In this document: positions 11,400-19,105 of the stretch, piece after piece
Layout of the letters: each line of letters starts with the position of its first letter
Position numbering within the stretch: position 1 is the stretch's first letter
NCBI GenBank assembly: GCA_008933025.1
Contig: WBXI01000021.1
Coordinates: 1 to 32,185 of the forward strand
Length of the DNA: 32,185 bases
Reading direction: 5' to 3'
Origin: Verrucomicrobiota bacterium
GTDB lineage: Bacteria > Verrucomicrobiota > Verrucomicrobiia > Limisphaerales > UBA9464
Position numbers and translations under genes: made by a program
The notes under the pieces: generated by a model
The model's input: the letters and a program-made list of their open reading frames with translations, nothing else
Told to the model about the DNA's origin: nothing
Databases searched by the model: none

Positions 11400-12062
11400 C
11401 TACTTCTTGGTCTTGTTGGTCGACACCGTGGGCGATGCCTTGGGTTGAACCACGGAACCCTGCAAAGGTTTCCGGGGAGGCGCCGACGCCGGGGGGGTGC
11501 GACGCGGGAAACTCGCCACGAGGGTGAGGGAACACGTCAACTTCGTCTGCGACGGGTCCAGCTTCAGGTTGTTCACGTCCCGGACCCGCACCATCGAGTC
11601 GCCGCTGCCCATCTGGTAAAGGAAATCCACCAACTCGCGCTCGCCCGCGACGACGTCGGCGGTGACTTGGTACTCCTCGAAAAACTGGTTGGTCTGGCTG
11701 TTCGCGCCGAGGCGGGCGGGCTGGGTGATGGGGATGAGCCGGTTCACCTGCACGCCGGTGGCGTTGGCGTTGGTGAGGATGGCGACCTGCAACCGGGTGG
11801 GGGCATCTTCCGGGGCCACCTGGGCGCCCTTGCTGCGCAGGCTGGCGAGGAGGGTGTTGTATTCGTTGGTCTTGGAAGTCTCCGCGGTGTAGCGGCCCTT
11901 CATCCGGTTCAACTCCTCCAGTTCCCGGTTGACCTTCGGCCAGTCCTGAAAGAAGGGCCAGACGATCCAATAATTCAGCAGGAGCGCGATGACCACGATC
12001 GCCGCGAGGACGAGTCGGCGTTCCTGCGGTGCCAGATTGAGGCGGTCGAACCAACGCGTCAT
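11400..12062 (-). CDS. GspM/PilO-like inner-membrane component of the secretion system
   Basis: 220 residues. After a short cytoplasmic segment (MTRWFDRLNLAPQERR) one transmembrane helix spans about 17-36 (LVLAAIVVIALLLNYWIVW). A coiled-coil-like stretch follows (about 37-80, WPKVNRELEELNRMKGR), then a small alpha/beta periplasmic domain, FFEEYQVTADVVAGERELVDFLYQM. This is the topology of PilO and GspM. The C-terminus is a proline/basic tail. The start ATG at 12062 overlaps the upstream stop as ATGA, so translation is probably coupled. The assignment rests on topology, size and position between a PilN/GspL-like gene and the secretin; primary-sequence conservation in this family is low. Confidence 0.82.
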   Translation of the reverse strand: MTRWFDRLNLAPQERRLVLAAIVVIALLLNYWIVWPFFQDWPKVNRELEELNRMKGRYTAETSKTNEYNTLLASLRSKGAQVAPEDAPTRLQVAILTNANATGVQVNRLIPITQPARLGANSQTNQFFEEYQVTADVVAGERELVDFLYQMGSGDSMVRVRDVNNLKLDPSQTKLTCSLTLVASFPRRTPPASAPPRKPLQGSVVQPKASPTVSTNKTKK

Positions 12063-13438
12063 GGGGCCTCCCCGACGTTGAGTTCCATCTCGAACGACCA
12101 ACCGACGTTGCCGCCGGGACGCGTGTCGATGCGCGGGGCGCGGACCTTCGAAAACAACGGCGTGTCCCGGACCATGACCTTGCCCAGGTCCGAGTTGAAC
12201 CGCAGGACGTCGCCCCGGGCCTGCTCGGCGGCGGTGCCGTCGATGCGCAGCGTGCGGCCCCGGATGAAATTGAGGGTCGAGAGCGTCATGGTTTCGGGCA
12301 ACCGGTCCACGACGGCCTTCCAGGAATCCAGTGCCGCGAAGCGCAGGTTGACCTGCTCCTGGAGCACCGCGACCTGCGCCTTGAGCGCGAGGGCATTGGT
12401 GTACTGCAAGGCCAGACCCTTCAGGTTGACCTTCTCGTCGTCCCGTTGGCTCTCGAGATAGGTCAGCCGGGCCATGTAGCCCAGGACCACGACGAGATAG
12501 AGGATGCCGATCGTGCCGAGCCCGCTCAACCAGAGGCGGTCGACGTATTTCTGGCGGTTGCGGGCGACGCGGGCGACGGGAACCAGGGACCCGGCGGTGC
12601 CCCGGAGTTGGCAGGCGGCGGTGCGGGCGGCGACTGCCTCGCGGCGGAGGCAGGGCAGGGTCTCGACCGGCTGCCCGCTCCATTCCTCGAGGGTGGGAAC
12701 CCACGCCAATGCCAGTGCCGCCGGCGAGACGATCCGCACGCGGGGCGTGTGGTCGAGCCAGCCGTCGAGTTCCGCTGCCCATGCCGTCTGGGTCAAAGTT
12801 TTCCCGAGGAAATCCGCGGCCGCGACGGGATCGGCCGGCAGGTGGAGGAGATCGACGCGACGCCAGCGGTCCCCGAGGTTCCATGCGGCGATGGCCACGT
12901 TCGGGGCAAGGTCCGGGTCGGCCAGCAACCAGAGTCCGTCGCCCTTGGCCACTTCGGCCAGTTCGCGCACCAGCGCCACCTCGAGGCGGTCGGTCACGAA
13001 GCCGTGTTCCTCGAGTTCGACGAGGCGGCGATCCACGTCCGAGTGCGGGGCGAGGACCACGATGACGGCGGTGGACGTGCTGCCGGCGGGGCCGAGGGGT
13101 TCGGCGCTCCAGGCGACCTGGTTGATCGGCAGCGGCGAAAGCTTCTCGAGTTGCAGTTCGACCATCGATGCCATCTCGGCGTGATCGGTGGTGGGAAGCT
13201 CGAGCAGGTGGAGAAACACCGAGGACGCGTCGAACCAGGCGACGTCGAGGCGGGGTCGGACGAGCTGTTGCCAATCCCGGACCCCGCTGCCCTTGGGGAC
13301 GGGGGCGCCGGGTTGGAGGACGACGGGAGCCTGCGGTTTCGGGGTGTCGCCGGCCGCGTCGAACGGCCAGAGGGTGGTTCCTTCCGCCCCGGTTGCCAGC
13401 ACCCGGCAAGTCTTGAAGCGCTTCGGGCGGTTGCTCAT
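12059..13438 (-). CDS. GspL/PilM-PilN-like inner-membrane assembly protein
   Basis: 459 residues. The first 290 form a cytoplasmic region with scattered features of an actin-like (PilM/GspL) fold, such as LDVAWFDASSVFLHLLELP and VELQLEKLSPLPINQVAW. One transmembrane helix at about 302-322 (LWLSGLGTIGILYLVVVLGY) is followed by a periplasmic coiled coil and a PilN-like domain with FAALDSWKAVVDRLPETMTLSTLNF. In known systems this part contacts the GspE ATPase inside and GspM/PilO outside, linking ATP hydrolysis to pilus assembly. The start ATG at 13438 overlaps the gspE stop as ATGA, and the stop overlaps the next start the same way. It may be a natural PilM-PilN fusion, as in GspL; no separate pilM is present. 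Confidence 0.83.
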   Translation of the reverse strand: MSNRPKRFKTCRVLATGAEGTTLWPFDAAGDTPKPQAPVVLQPGAPVPKGSGVRDWQQLVRPRLDVAWFDASSVFLHLLELPTTDHAEMASMVELQLEKLSPLPINQVAWSAEPLGPAGSTSTAVIVVLAPHSDVDRRLVELEEHGFVTDRLEVALVRELAEVAKGDGLWLLADPDLAPNVAIAAWNLGDRWRRVDLLHLPADPVAAADFLGKTLTQTAWAAELDGWLDHTPRVRIVSPAALALAWVPTLEEWSGQPVETLPCLRREAVAARTAACQLRGTAGSLVPVARVARNRQKYVDRLWLSGLGTIGILYLVVVLGYMARLTYLESQRDDEKVNLKGLALQYTNALALKAQVAVLQEQVNLRFAALDSWKAVVDRLPETMTLSTLNFIRGRTLRIDGTAAEQARGDVLRFNSDLGKVMVRDTPLFSKVRAPRIDTRPGGNVGWSFEMELNVGEAP

Positions 13439-15177
13439 TTGCCGGTCACCTTGTCGTCGCCGATCAGTCCCTTGACGTGTTCCTCGGTCTGGGTCACGCG
13501 CAGGACTTCCTCGATGGTGGTTTGCCCGAGCTTCACCTTGCGCCAGCCATCCTCGCGCAGCGTCCGCATGCCCTGCACCTTCGCCGTGTGTGCGATCGTC
13601 GTGGCCGGGGCGCGGTTCATGACGAGCGGCCGGATCGCCTCCGTCATCACCAGCAACTCGTGGATGCCGGTCCGCCCCTGGTAGCCGAGTTGCCGGCAGT
13701 CCTCGCAGCCCGTCCCCTTCCAGAAGGTCGCCGTCGCGATTTCCTTCGCCGGAAAGCCCACCTTGGCCAGGTATTCCGCGTCCACACGCTGCGGCGTCTT
13801 GCACGACGGGCAGATGGTGCGGACGAGCCGCTGGGCCATCACCGCCTCGAGCGAGGACGCCACGAGGAACGGTTCGATCCCCATGTCGATCAACCGGGTG
13901 AAGGCGCTCGGCGCGTCGTTGGTGTGCAGCGTGCTGAAGACCAGGTGGCCGGTGAGCGAGGCGCGGATCGCGATCTCCGCCGTCTCGAGGTCGCGGATTT
14001 CGCCGACCATGATCACGTTCGGGTCCTGGCGGAGGATGTGGCGCAGGCCCACCGCGAAGGTCAGGCCGATGTCCGAGCGCACCGGGATCTGGTTGATGCC
14101 CTTCAGTTCGTATTCGACGGGTTCCTCGATCGTGATGATCCGCTTGGTGACCGAGTTGATCGTCGAGAGAAACGCGTAGAGCGACGTCGATTTTCCCGAG
14201 CCGGTCGGGCCCGTCACGAGGAAGATCCCGTGCGGCTTCACGATGATGTCGCGGATCTGCGCTTCCTCCTCGCCGCCGAATCCCAGTCGGTCCAGGCCGA
14301 AGAAGATCTTTCCGCGGGTCAGCAACCGCAACGAGACCGACTCGCCCCAGACCGTCGGCACCGTCGAGACGCGGATGTCGATTTCCTCGCCCTTGATGCG
14401 GACGTTGATGCGTCCGTCCTGGGGCAGGCGTTTCTCGGCGATGTTCATCCCGCTCATCACCTTGATGCGCGAGATCAAGGCCGCCTGGTACCGCTTGATC
14501 TGCGGCGGCAACGGCGTCTGGTGCAGGATGCCGTCGATCCGGTACCGGATCCGCAGTTCGTCCTCGGACGGTTCGAAATGGATGTCCGTCGAACGGTCCT
14601 TGTACGCCTCCCAGATGACCTGGTTGACGAACTTGATGACCGAGGCGTCCTGATCGTCGCCGGTGATCTCGCGGTTGTCCGCGAGTTCGAGTTCGATCGG
14701 CTCGTCCTCGGACATCTCGTCGAGGGTCTCGGCGCCGACGCCGTAGTATTTCTTCAGCGCCTTCTCGATTTCCGAGCGGGGCGCGAGGCAGAACTCGACG
14801 GCGCCGCGGGCGTCGAACTGGACCGCGCTGAGCATGGAGGCGTCGAAGGGATCGCTGACCGCGACGCGCAGGACCCCGGCCTCCACCGACACGGGGATGA
14901 CCATGTGCTGGAACGCGACCTTGGTGGAAATGCGTTTGCGGACCTCGTTCTCGAGGGTGATGCCCTTCAATTCCACGAACGACCACCCCAGGGCCTGGCC
15001 CAGGCGCTGCAGGAAAGCGTCCTCGGCGAGGCCCGATTCCCGCGCGAAAAACGCGAGGCGTGGCTCCGTCGAGCCGTTCGCCGCGGCGGCACCCCAGGCC
15101 CGCGACCAGGTATCGATCTGGTCCGCGCTCCCGAGGTTCGCCTGCGCGAACACGGATTTCAGCGAAAGAAATGCCAT
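13435..15177 (-). CDS. gspE: Type II secretion / type IV pilus assembly ATPase
   Basis: Cytoplasmic hexameric ATPase driving pseudopilus or pilus assembly; 580 residues. The N-terminal GspE_N domain (about 40-150) precedes the ATPase core. Visible motifs are the linker SVIKFVNQVIWEAY, DRSTDIHFEP (195-203), and the Walker A sequence GPTGSGKS at 323-330. The Asp box with IITIEEPVEYEL follows, then Walker B VIMVGEIRD near 388-396 and the His box GHLVFSTLHTND near 410-421. A zinc-binding tetracysteine, CPSC...CEDC (456/459 and 491/494), is typical of GspE/PilB. ATG at 15177 has an upstream GAGGGG about ten bases away. First gene of the operon, divergent from dapB. Whether it belongs to secretion or pilus function is not decided by sequence; no gspF, gspG or twitching ATPase is nearby. 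Confidence 0.95.
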   Translation of the reverse strand: MAFLSLKSVFAQANLGSADQIDTWSRAWGAAAANGSTEPRLAFFARESGLAEDAFLQRLGQALGWSFVELKGITLENEVRKRISTKVAFQHMVIPVSVEAGVLRVAVSDPFDASMLSAVQFDARGAVEFCLAPRSEIEKALKKYYGVGAETLDEMSEDEPIELELADNREITGDDQDASVIKFVNQVIWEAYKDRSTDIHFEPSEDELRIRYRIDGILHQTPLPPQIKRYQAALISRIKVMSGMNIAEKRLPQDGRINVRIKGEEIDIRVSTVPTVWGESVSLRLLTRGKIFFGLDRLGFGGEEEAQIRDIIVKPHGIFLVTGPTGSGKSTSLYAFLSTINSVTKRIITIEEPVEYELKGINQIPVRSDIGLTFAVGLRHILRQDPNVIMVGEIRDLETAEIAIRASLTGHLVFSTLHTNDAPSAFTRLIDMGIEPFLVASSLEAVMAQRLVRTICPSCKTPQRVDAEYLAKVGFPAKEIATATFWKGTGCEDCRQLGYQGRTGIHELLVMTEAIRPLVMNRAPATTIAHTAKVQGMRTLREDGWRKVKLGQTTIEEVLRVTQTEEHVKGLIGDDKVTGK

Positions 15178-15339
15178 GACAATGGAACCCCTCGCGGTGG
15201 AACCGCGGGAGTCCCGGAAAGTTGCGCGGCGAGTGAAGTTTTTCCGGACGTCGATGCCAAGGGGAATCCCTCGGTTTCGGCGGGTCCCCGCAATTGGGGT
15301 TCGCCTCCGGCCCGCGATCCTGTTCAATCGTCCCCCGAC

Positions 15340-16074
15340 ATGACGCGCATCCTGATCAATGGTTCCAAGGGCCGCATGGGCCAAGCCCTCCTCGCCTGCG
15401 CCGCACGCATCCCGGCCATCGAGATCGTCGCCGGCGTGGACATGGGGGACGACCTCGCGGCGCCGCTGTCCCGCGCCGACGTGACGATCGATTTCACCCT
15501 GCACGAAGTGACCGCCGGCGTGGCCGAGCTCAGCGCCTCGCGGGGCAAGGCCCTGGTGATCGGCACGACGGGCCACAGCGAGGCCGAGAAGGCCTCGATC
15601 CGCGCCGCGGCGGCCCGCATACCCATCGTGTGGGCCTCGAACTACTCGACCGGGGTCAACACGCTGTTCTGGCTGACCCGAAAGGCAGCCGAGATCCTCG
15701 GGCCGGGTTTCGACCTCGAGGTGGTGGAGATGCACCACCGCCACAAGAAGGATGCCCCGAGCGGCACCGCGACGACGTTGCTCGAGATCCTGGCCGACGT
15801 CCGCAAGGTCCACCTCGCGGAAGCGCTGCGGCATGGGCGCCAGGGGATCACCGGCGCCCGCACGGAGACCGAGATCGGCATCCACGCCCTGCGCGGGGGC
15901 GACGTGGTGGGCGACCACACGGTGATGTTCGCCGCCGACGGCGAACGGGTGGAGTTGACCCACAAGGCGAGCAGCCGCGACACCTTCGCCAACGGCGCGC
16001 TGCGCGCCGCCCAGTGGGTCGTCGGTCGTCCGCCCGGCATCTACGACATGCAGGACGTCCTCGGGCTCAAGTGA
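15340..16074 (+). CDS. dapB: 4-hydroxy-tetrahydrodipicolinate reductase
   Basis: NAD(P)H-dependent reductase of the diaminopimelate/lysine pathway, cytosolic; 244 residues, normal length. The nucleotide-binding loop GSKGRMG is at 8-14. VIGTTGHSE lies at 73-81, and NYSTGVNTLFWLTRKAA marks the hinge. The substrate and catalytic signature HHRHKKDAPSGT spans 132-143. EIGIHALRGGDVVGDHTVMF (178-197) and the C-terminal GIYDMQDVLGLK complete the family pattern. No strong ribosome site is seen before ATG 15340. The stop TGA overlaps the GTG start of folK, so the two genes are cotranscribed and probably translationally coupled. The 162 bases upstream are shared with the divergent secretion operon. Confidence 0.97.
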   Translation: MTRILINGSKGRMGQALLACAARIPAIEIVAGVDMGDDLAAPLSRADVTIDFTLHEVTAGVAELSASRGKALVIGTTGHSEAEKASIRAAAARIPIVWASNYSTGVNTLFWLTRKAAEILGPGFDLEVVEMHHRHKKDAPSGTATTLLEILADVRKVHLAEALRHGRQGITGARTETEIGIHALRGGDVVGDHTVMFAADGERVELTHKASSRDTFANGALRAAQWVVGRPPGIYDMQDVLGLK

Positions 16075-16586
16075 GCGGGCCAGGACCAACCGCGCCGGTG
16101 GTGGTGTTGGTGGCCTTGGGCTCCAACCTCGGCGACCCGTCGGCACGGATCCGCGAGGCTTTCGACCGTCTGGAATCGTTGTCCGCGGTGCCGATCCTCC
16201 GGTCGTCGCACTGGAGTTCGACGCCGGTCGATTGCCCGCCGGGTTCGCCGATGTTCGTGAACGCGGCGGCGCGGCTCGAGGCACGGCCGGGCGACACGCC
16301 GGCATCCTTGCTCGCGGCGCTCCAGTCGATCGAGCGTGGGTTCGGCCGTCGGCCGAAACAGGTGGTCAACGAGGCGCGCCCGCTGGATCTGGACCTGATC
16401 GCGTGGGGTGGAGAGCGGGTGGCGACGGCGGAATTGACGGTGCCGCACCCGCGCGCGCACCTGCGACGGTTCGTGTTGGCGCCGTTGTCGGAAATCGCGC
16501 CGGACTTCGTCCTGCCAGGCCAAGGGGCGACCATCCGGGAACTGGCGGCGGGATTGGAATCCGGCGGGGAAGTGCGGCGCTTGTAG
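16071..16586 (+). CDS. folK: 2-amino-4-hydroxy-6-hydroxymethyldihydropteridine pyrophosphokinase
   Basis: Transfers pyrophosphate from ATP to the pterin precursor in folate synthesis; 171 residues. After a short N-terminus comes VALGSNLGDP (about 14-23), the start of the HPPK fold. Then follow SSHWSSTPVDCPPGSPMFVNAA, the ATP-contact region ERGFGRR, and the signature RPLDLDLIAWGG, which holds the Mg-binding Asp pair. PHPRAHLRRFVLAPLSEIAPDFVLP closes the family pattern. The start is GTG at 16071, overlapping the dapB stop (GTGA). Pairing of folK with a lysine/peptidoglycan gene is unusual but probably reflects housekeeping grouping. Ends in TAG; a perfect 7-bp hairpin at 16620-16636 follows. 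Confidence 0.95.
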   Translation: MSGPGPTAPVVVLVALGSNLGDPSARIREAFDRLESLSAVPILRSSHWSSTPVDCPPGSPMFVNAAARLEARPGDTPASLLAALQSIERGFGRRPKQVVNEARPLDLDLIAWGGERVATAELTVPHPRAHLRRFVLAPLSEIAPDFVLPGQGATIRELAAGLESGGEVRRL

Positions 16587-16906
16587 GCGGGGTCGCCGCG
16601 CCCGGCGGTTGTTGAGCGGGTTGCCCGCCGGGCAACGCATGCAAGGCGACCCGGAGGTTGGCCTCCCAGCCATCCCCAGACCGCCTCGCACCCGCGCGGC
16701 CATCCGCGCGGACCGGACTGCACCGAAACTTGCAGCCCGGGTGGGTTCCCCACCCTCGGGTCGGGCGGAAGCGCCCGATCGCCGCCACCTCCAGCGGCGT
16801 TGTGTGTCGGACCGGGCGCCCGCCTGGGGCAACCGATCCACCAACCAATCACGGAAGGTCCCGGGAAGAGTTGCAAAGAATCTTTGGAAGCCGTTCCCGG
16901 ATGGAA
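16587..16906. other. Gene-free, structure-rich intergenic stretch between folK and acs
   Basis: No coding sequence is supported here. Several hairpins occur. GTTGCCC/GGGCAAC with loop GCC (16620-16636) is a possible folK terminator lacking a T-run. GGTGG/CCACC within 16743-16762 and TCGGGCG/CGCCCGA within about 16759-16776 follow closely. The stretch resembles, by eye and from memory, GC-rich structured spacers common between genes in Verrucomicrobiota. No match to the other two gene-free stretches of this window was noticed. Confidence 0.45.
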
Positions 16907-16947
16907 AACGCCGGAAAACCCGGGAGTTCCCGTGGTTTTCCGGCGTT
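16907..16947 (-). terminator. Terminator hairpin of acs
   Basis: Perfect 14-bp arms AACGCCGGAAAACC (16907-16920) and GGTTTTCCGGCGTT (16934-16947), extended inside by a further partly paired CGGGA/TCCCG. The hairpin lies about 22 bases beyond the acs stop. On the minus strand it runs into TTTTCC, giving a short T-run. It also faces the end of folK and may stop transcription from both sides. Confidence 0.75.
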
Positions 16948-16969
16948 CGCCGACCCCGCGTCCCGCGGA

Positions 16970-18979
16970 CTATTCGTCCGGGTTCGACAATTTCGCCAAC
17001 ACCGAGAGGTCCTCGAGCGTGGTGGTGTCGCCCTTGATCTCCATGCCGCTGGCGATCTGCTTGAGCAGGCGGCGCATGATTTTGCCGGATCGGGTTTTCG
17101 GCAGGGCGTCGGCGAACCGGACGTCGTCGGGTTTCGCGACGGGCCCGATCTCCTTGCCCACGTGGTTGCGCAGTTCGTTCTTCAGGTCCTGCGTCGCGGC
17201 CTGTCCGGTCTTCAGGGTGACGAAGCACACCAGCGCCTGTCCCTTCAGTTCGTCCGGTCGTCCCACCACGGCGGCCTCCGCCACCGAGGGGTGGCTCACC
17301 AGCGCGCTCTCGACCTCCGCCGTCCCGATGCGGTGGCCGGCCACGTTGAGCACGTCGTCGATGCGTCCCACGATCCAGAAATACCCGTCCTCGTCCTGCC
17401 GGCAGCCGTCGCCCGTGAAATACGAGTGTTTCACCTCGCTCCAATAGGTTTCCTTGTAGCGCGCGGGGTCTCCCCAGATGCCCCGCAGCATCCACGGCCA
17501 TGGTTTGCGGACGACCAACTTGCCGCCGGTGTTCTTCGGCACCGGTTTGCCCGAGTCGTCCACGACTTCCGGCAGGATCCCGAAAAACGGCAGGGTCGCG
17601 GTGCCCGGCTTGGTGGGGGTCGCCCCCGGCAACGGCGTGATCATGATCGCGCCCGTTTCCGTCTGCCACCAGGTGTCCACGATCGGGCATCGCCCGCCCC
17701 CGACCACGTTGTGGTACCACATCCACGCCTCCGGATTGATGGGTTCGCCGACCGATCCCAGCAGTCGCAGCGAGGAGAGGTCGTGCTTTTTCACCCAGTC
17801 GTCGCCCCACTTCATGAAGGCGCGGATCGCGGTGGGGGCGGTGTAGAGGATGCTGACGCGGTACTTCTCGATGATGCGCCAGAACCGGTCGGGTTCCGGC
17901 CAGTTGGGCGCGCCCTCGTACATCACGCAGGTGGTGCCGTTGGCGAGCGGTCCGTACACGATGTAGCTGTGCCCGGTCACCCAACCCACGTCCGCGGTGC
18001 ACCAAAAGACGTCCTCGTCGCGCACGTCGAAGACGTACTTGTGGGTCATCTTCGCCCCGAGAAGATAGCCGGCCGTCGTGTGCAGGATGCCCTTGGGTTT
18101 CCCGGTGGACCCGCTGGTGTAGAGGATGAACAGGGGTGCTTCGGAATCGAGGGGCACCGCCGGGCAATTCGCGTCCACGTAGTCCAGTTCCCGGTGCCAC
18201 CAGAAATCGCGGCCCTCGGCGAGGTGGATCTCGTGGCCGGTCCGGCGCACCACGATGACCTTCTCGCAGGACTTGGCGGGACGATCGCCGTTCGCGTCGG
18301 TGATCGCGAGCGCCTCGTCGACGTTCTTCTTCAGCGCGACGATGGCGCCGCGACGGTAGCCGCCGTCGGAGGTGATGATCATCCGGGCGCCGGAATCCTG
18401 GACGCGGTCGGCGACGGATTGGGCGCTGAAACCGCCGAACACCACGCTGTGCACGGCACCGATGCGGGCGCAGGCGAGCATGGCCACGACGGCCTCCGGG
18501 ACCATGGGCAGGTAGATGATGATGCGGTCGCCGCGCTTGATGCCATGGCGCTTGAGGACGTTGGCGAAGCGGCAGACCTCGCGGTGGAGTTGGCGGAAGG
18601 TGAGGACGCGTTCCTCGCCGGCCCGGCCGTCGGTGGCGGGTTCGCCTTCCCAGATGATGGCGGCCTTGTTGGCGTGGGCGGTTTCCAGCCACTTGTCGAG
18701 GCAGTTGGCGGAGGCATTGAGTCGTCCGCCGACGAACCATTTGGCGAACGGTTCCTTCCACTGGAGGACCTTCGCGAACGGCTTTTGCCAGACCAATTCC
18801 GCCTTCGCCTGCTTCCGCCAGAAGGCATCCGGCTTGCGCACGGACTCGAGCCAGAGCTTGCGGTATTGGGCGAAGGTCTTGACGTGCGCGCGGGCCGAAA
18901 ACTCGGCGGCGGGCTTGAAAACACGTTTTTCCTGGAGCAGCGCCGAGATGTTGGCGCGCGGTGCTGGTTTTTTGCTCAT
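16970..18979 (-). CDS. acs: Acetyl-coenzyme A synthetase (AMP-forming)
   Basis: Activates acetate to acetyl-CoA through acetyl-AMP; 669 residues, close to the usual 650. Visible motifs are [20 protein letters not shown], the P-loop [11 protein letters not shown] (near 285), [20 protein letters not shown], and the acetate-pocket region [17 protein letters not shown] follows, then the hinge and C-terminal motifs [20 protein letters not shown] and [16 protein letters not shown]. The last contains the catalytic lysine (about 633), which in this family is inactivated by acetylation. ATG 18979 ([12 protein letters not shown]) is chosen because the frame upstream, although open for kilobases, runs antisense to the next gene. 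No ribosome site is obvious. Divergent from the cytochrome/DUF1549 gene; a strong terminator follows. Confidence 0.97.
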   Translation of the reverse strand: MSKKPAPRANISALLQEKRVFKPAAEFSARAHVKTFAQYRKLWLESVRKPDAFWRKQAKAELVWQKPFAKVLQWKEPFAKWFVGGRLNASANCLDKWLETAHANKAAIIWEGEPATDGRAGEERVLTFRQLHREVCRFANVLKRHGIKRGDRIIIYLPMVPEAVVAMLACARIGAVHSVVFGGFSAQSVADRVQDSGARMIITSDGGYRRGAIVALKKNVDEALAITDANGDRPAKSCEKVIVVRRTGHEIHLAEGRDFWWHRELDYVDANCPAVPLDSEAPLFILYTSGSTGKPKGILHTTAGYLLGAKMTHKYVFDVRDEDVFWCTADVGWVTGHSYIVYGPLANGTTCVMYEGAPNWPEPDRFWRIIEKYRVSILYTAPTAIRAFMKWGDDWVKKHDLSSLRLLGSVGEPINPEAWMWYHNVVGGGRCPIVDTWWQTETGAIMITPLPGATPTKPGTATLPFFGILPEVVDDSGKPVPKNTGGKLVVRKPWPWMLRGIWGDPARYKETYWSEVKHSYFTGDGCRQDEDGYFWIVGRIDDVLNVAGHRIGTAEVESALVSHPSVAEAAVVGRPDELKGQALVCFVTLKTGQAATQDLKNELRNHVGKEIGPVAKPDDVRFADALPKTRSGKIMRRLLKQIASGMEIKGDTTTLEDLSVLAKLSNPDE

Positions 18980-19105
18980 GTTCCGAAGTGAGACCGGGCG
19001 ACGTTGCGGAACGCGGCGTCCGGAGTCAACCGGGAGGCGGCCCGTCCATCCCGCGGAGTTCGGGGATTCCCGCGCGATCCCCTTTCGTGGCAGGTTTCCA
19101 TCCGG

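Noticed and set aside
9029-11527. 832-codon open frame on the plus strand antisense to gspD
   Set aside because: Shadow of the secretin; low-complexity Gly/Asp/Val composition and no recognisable motif.
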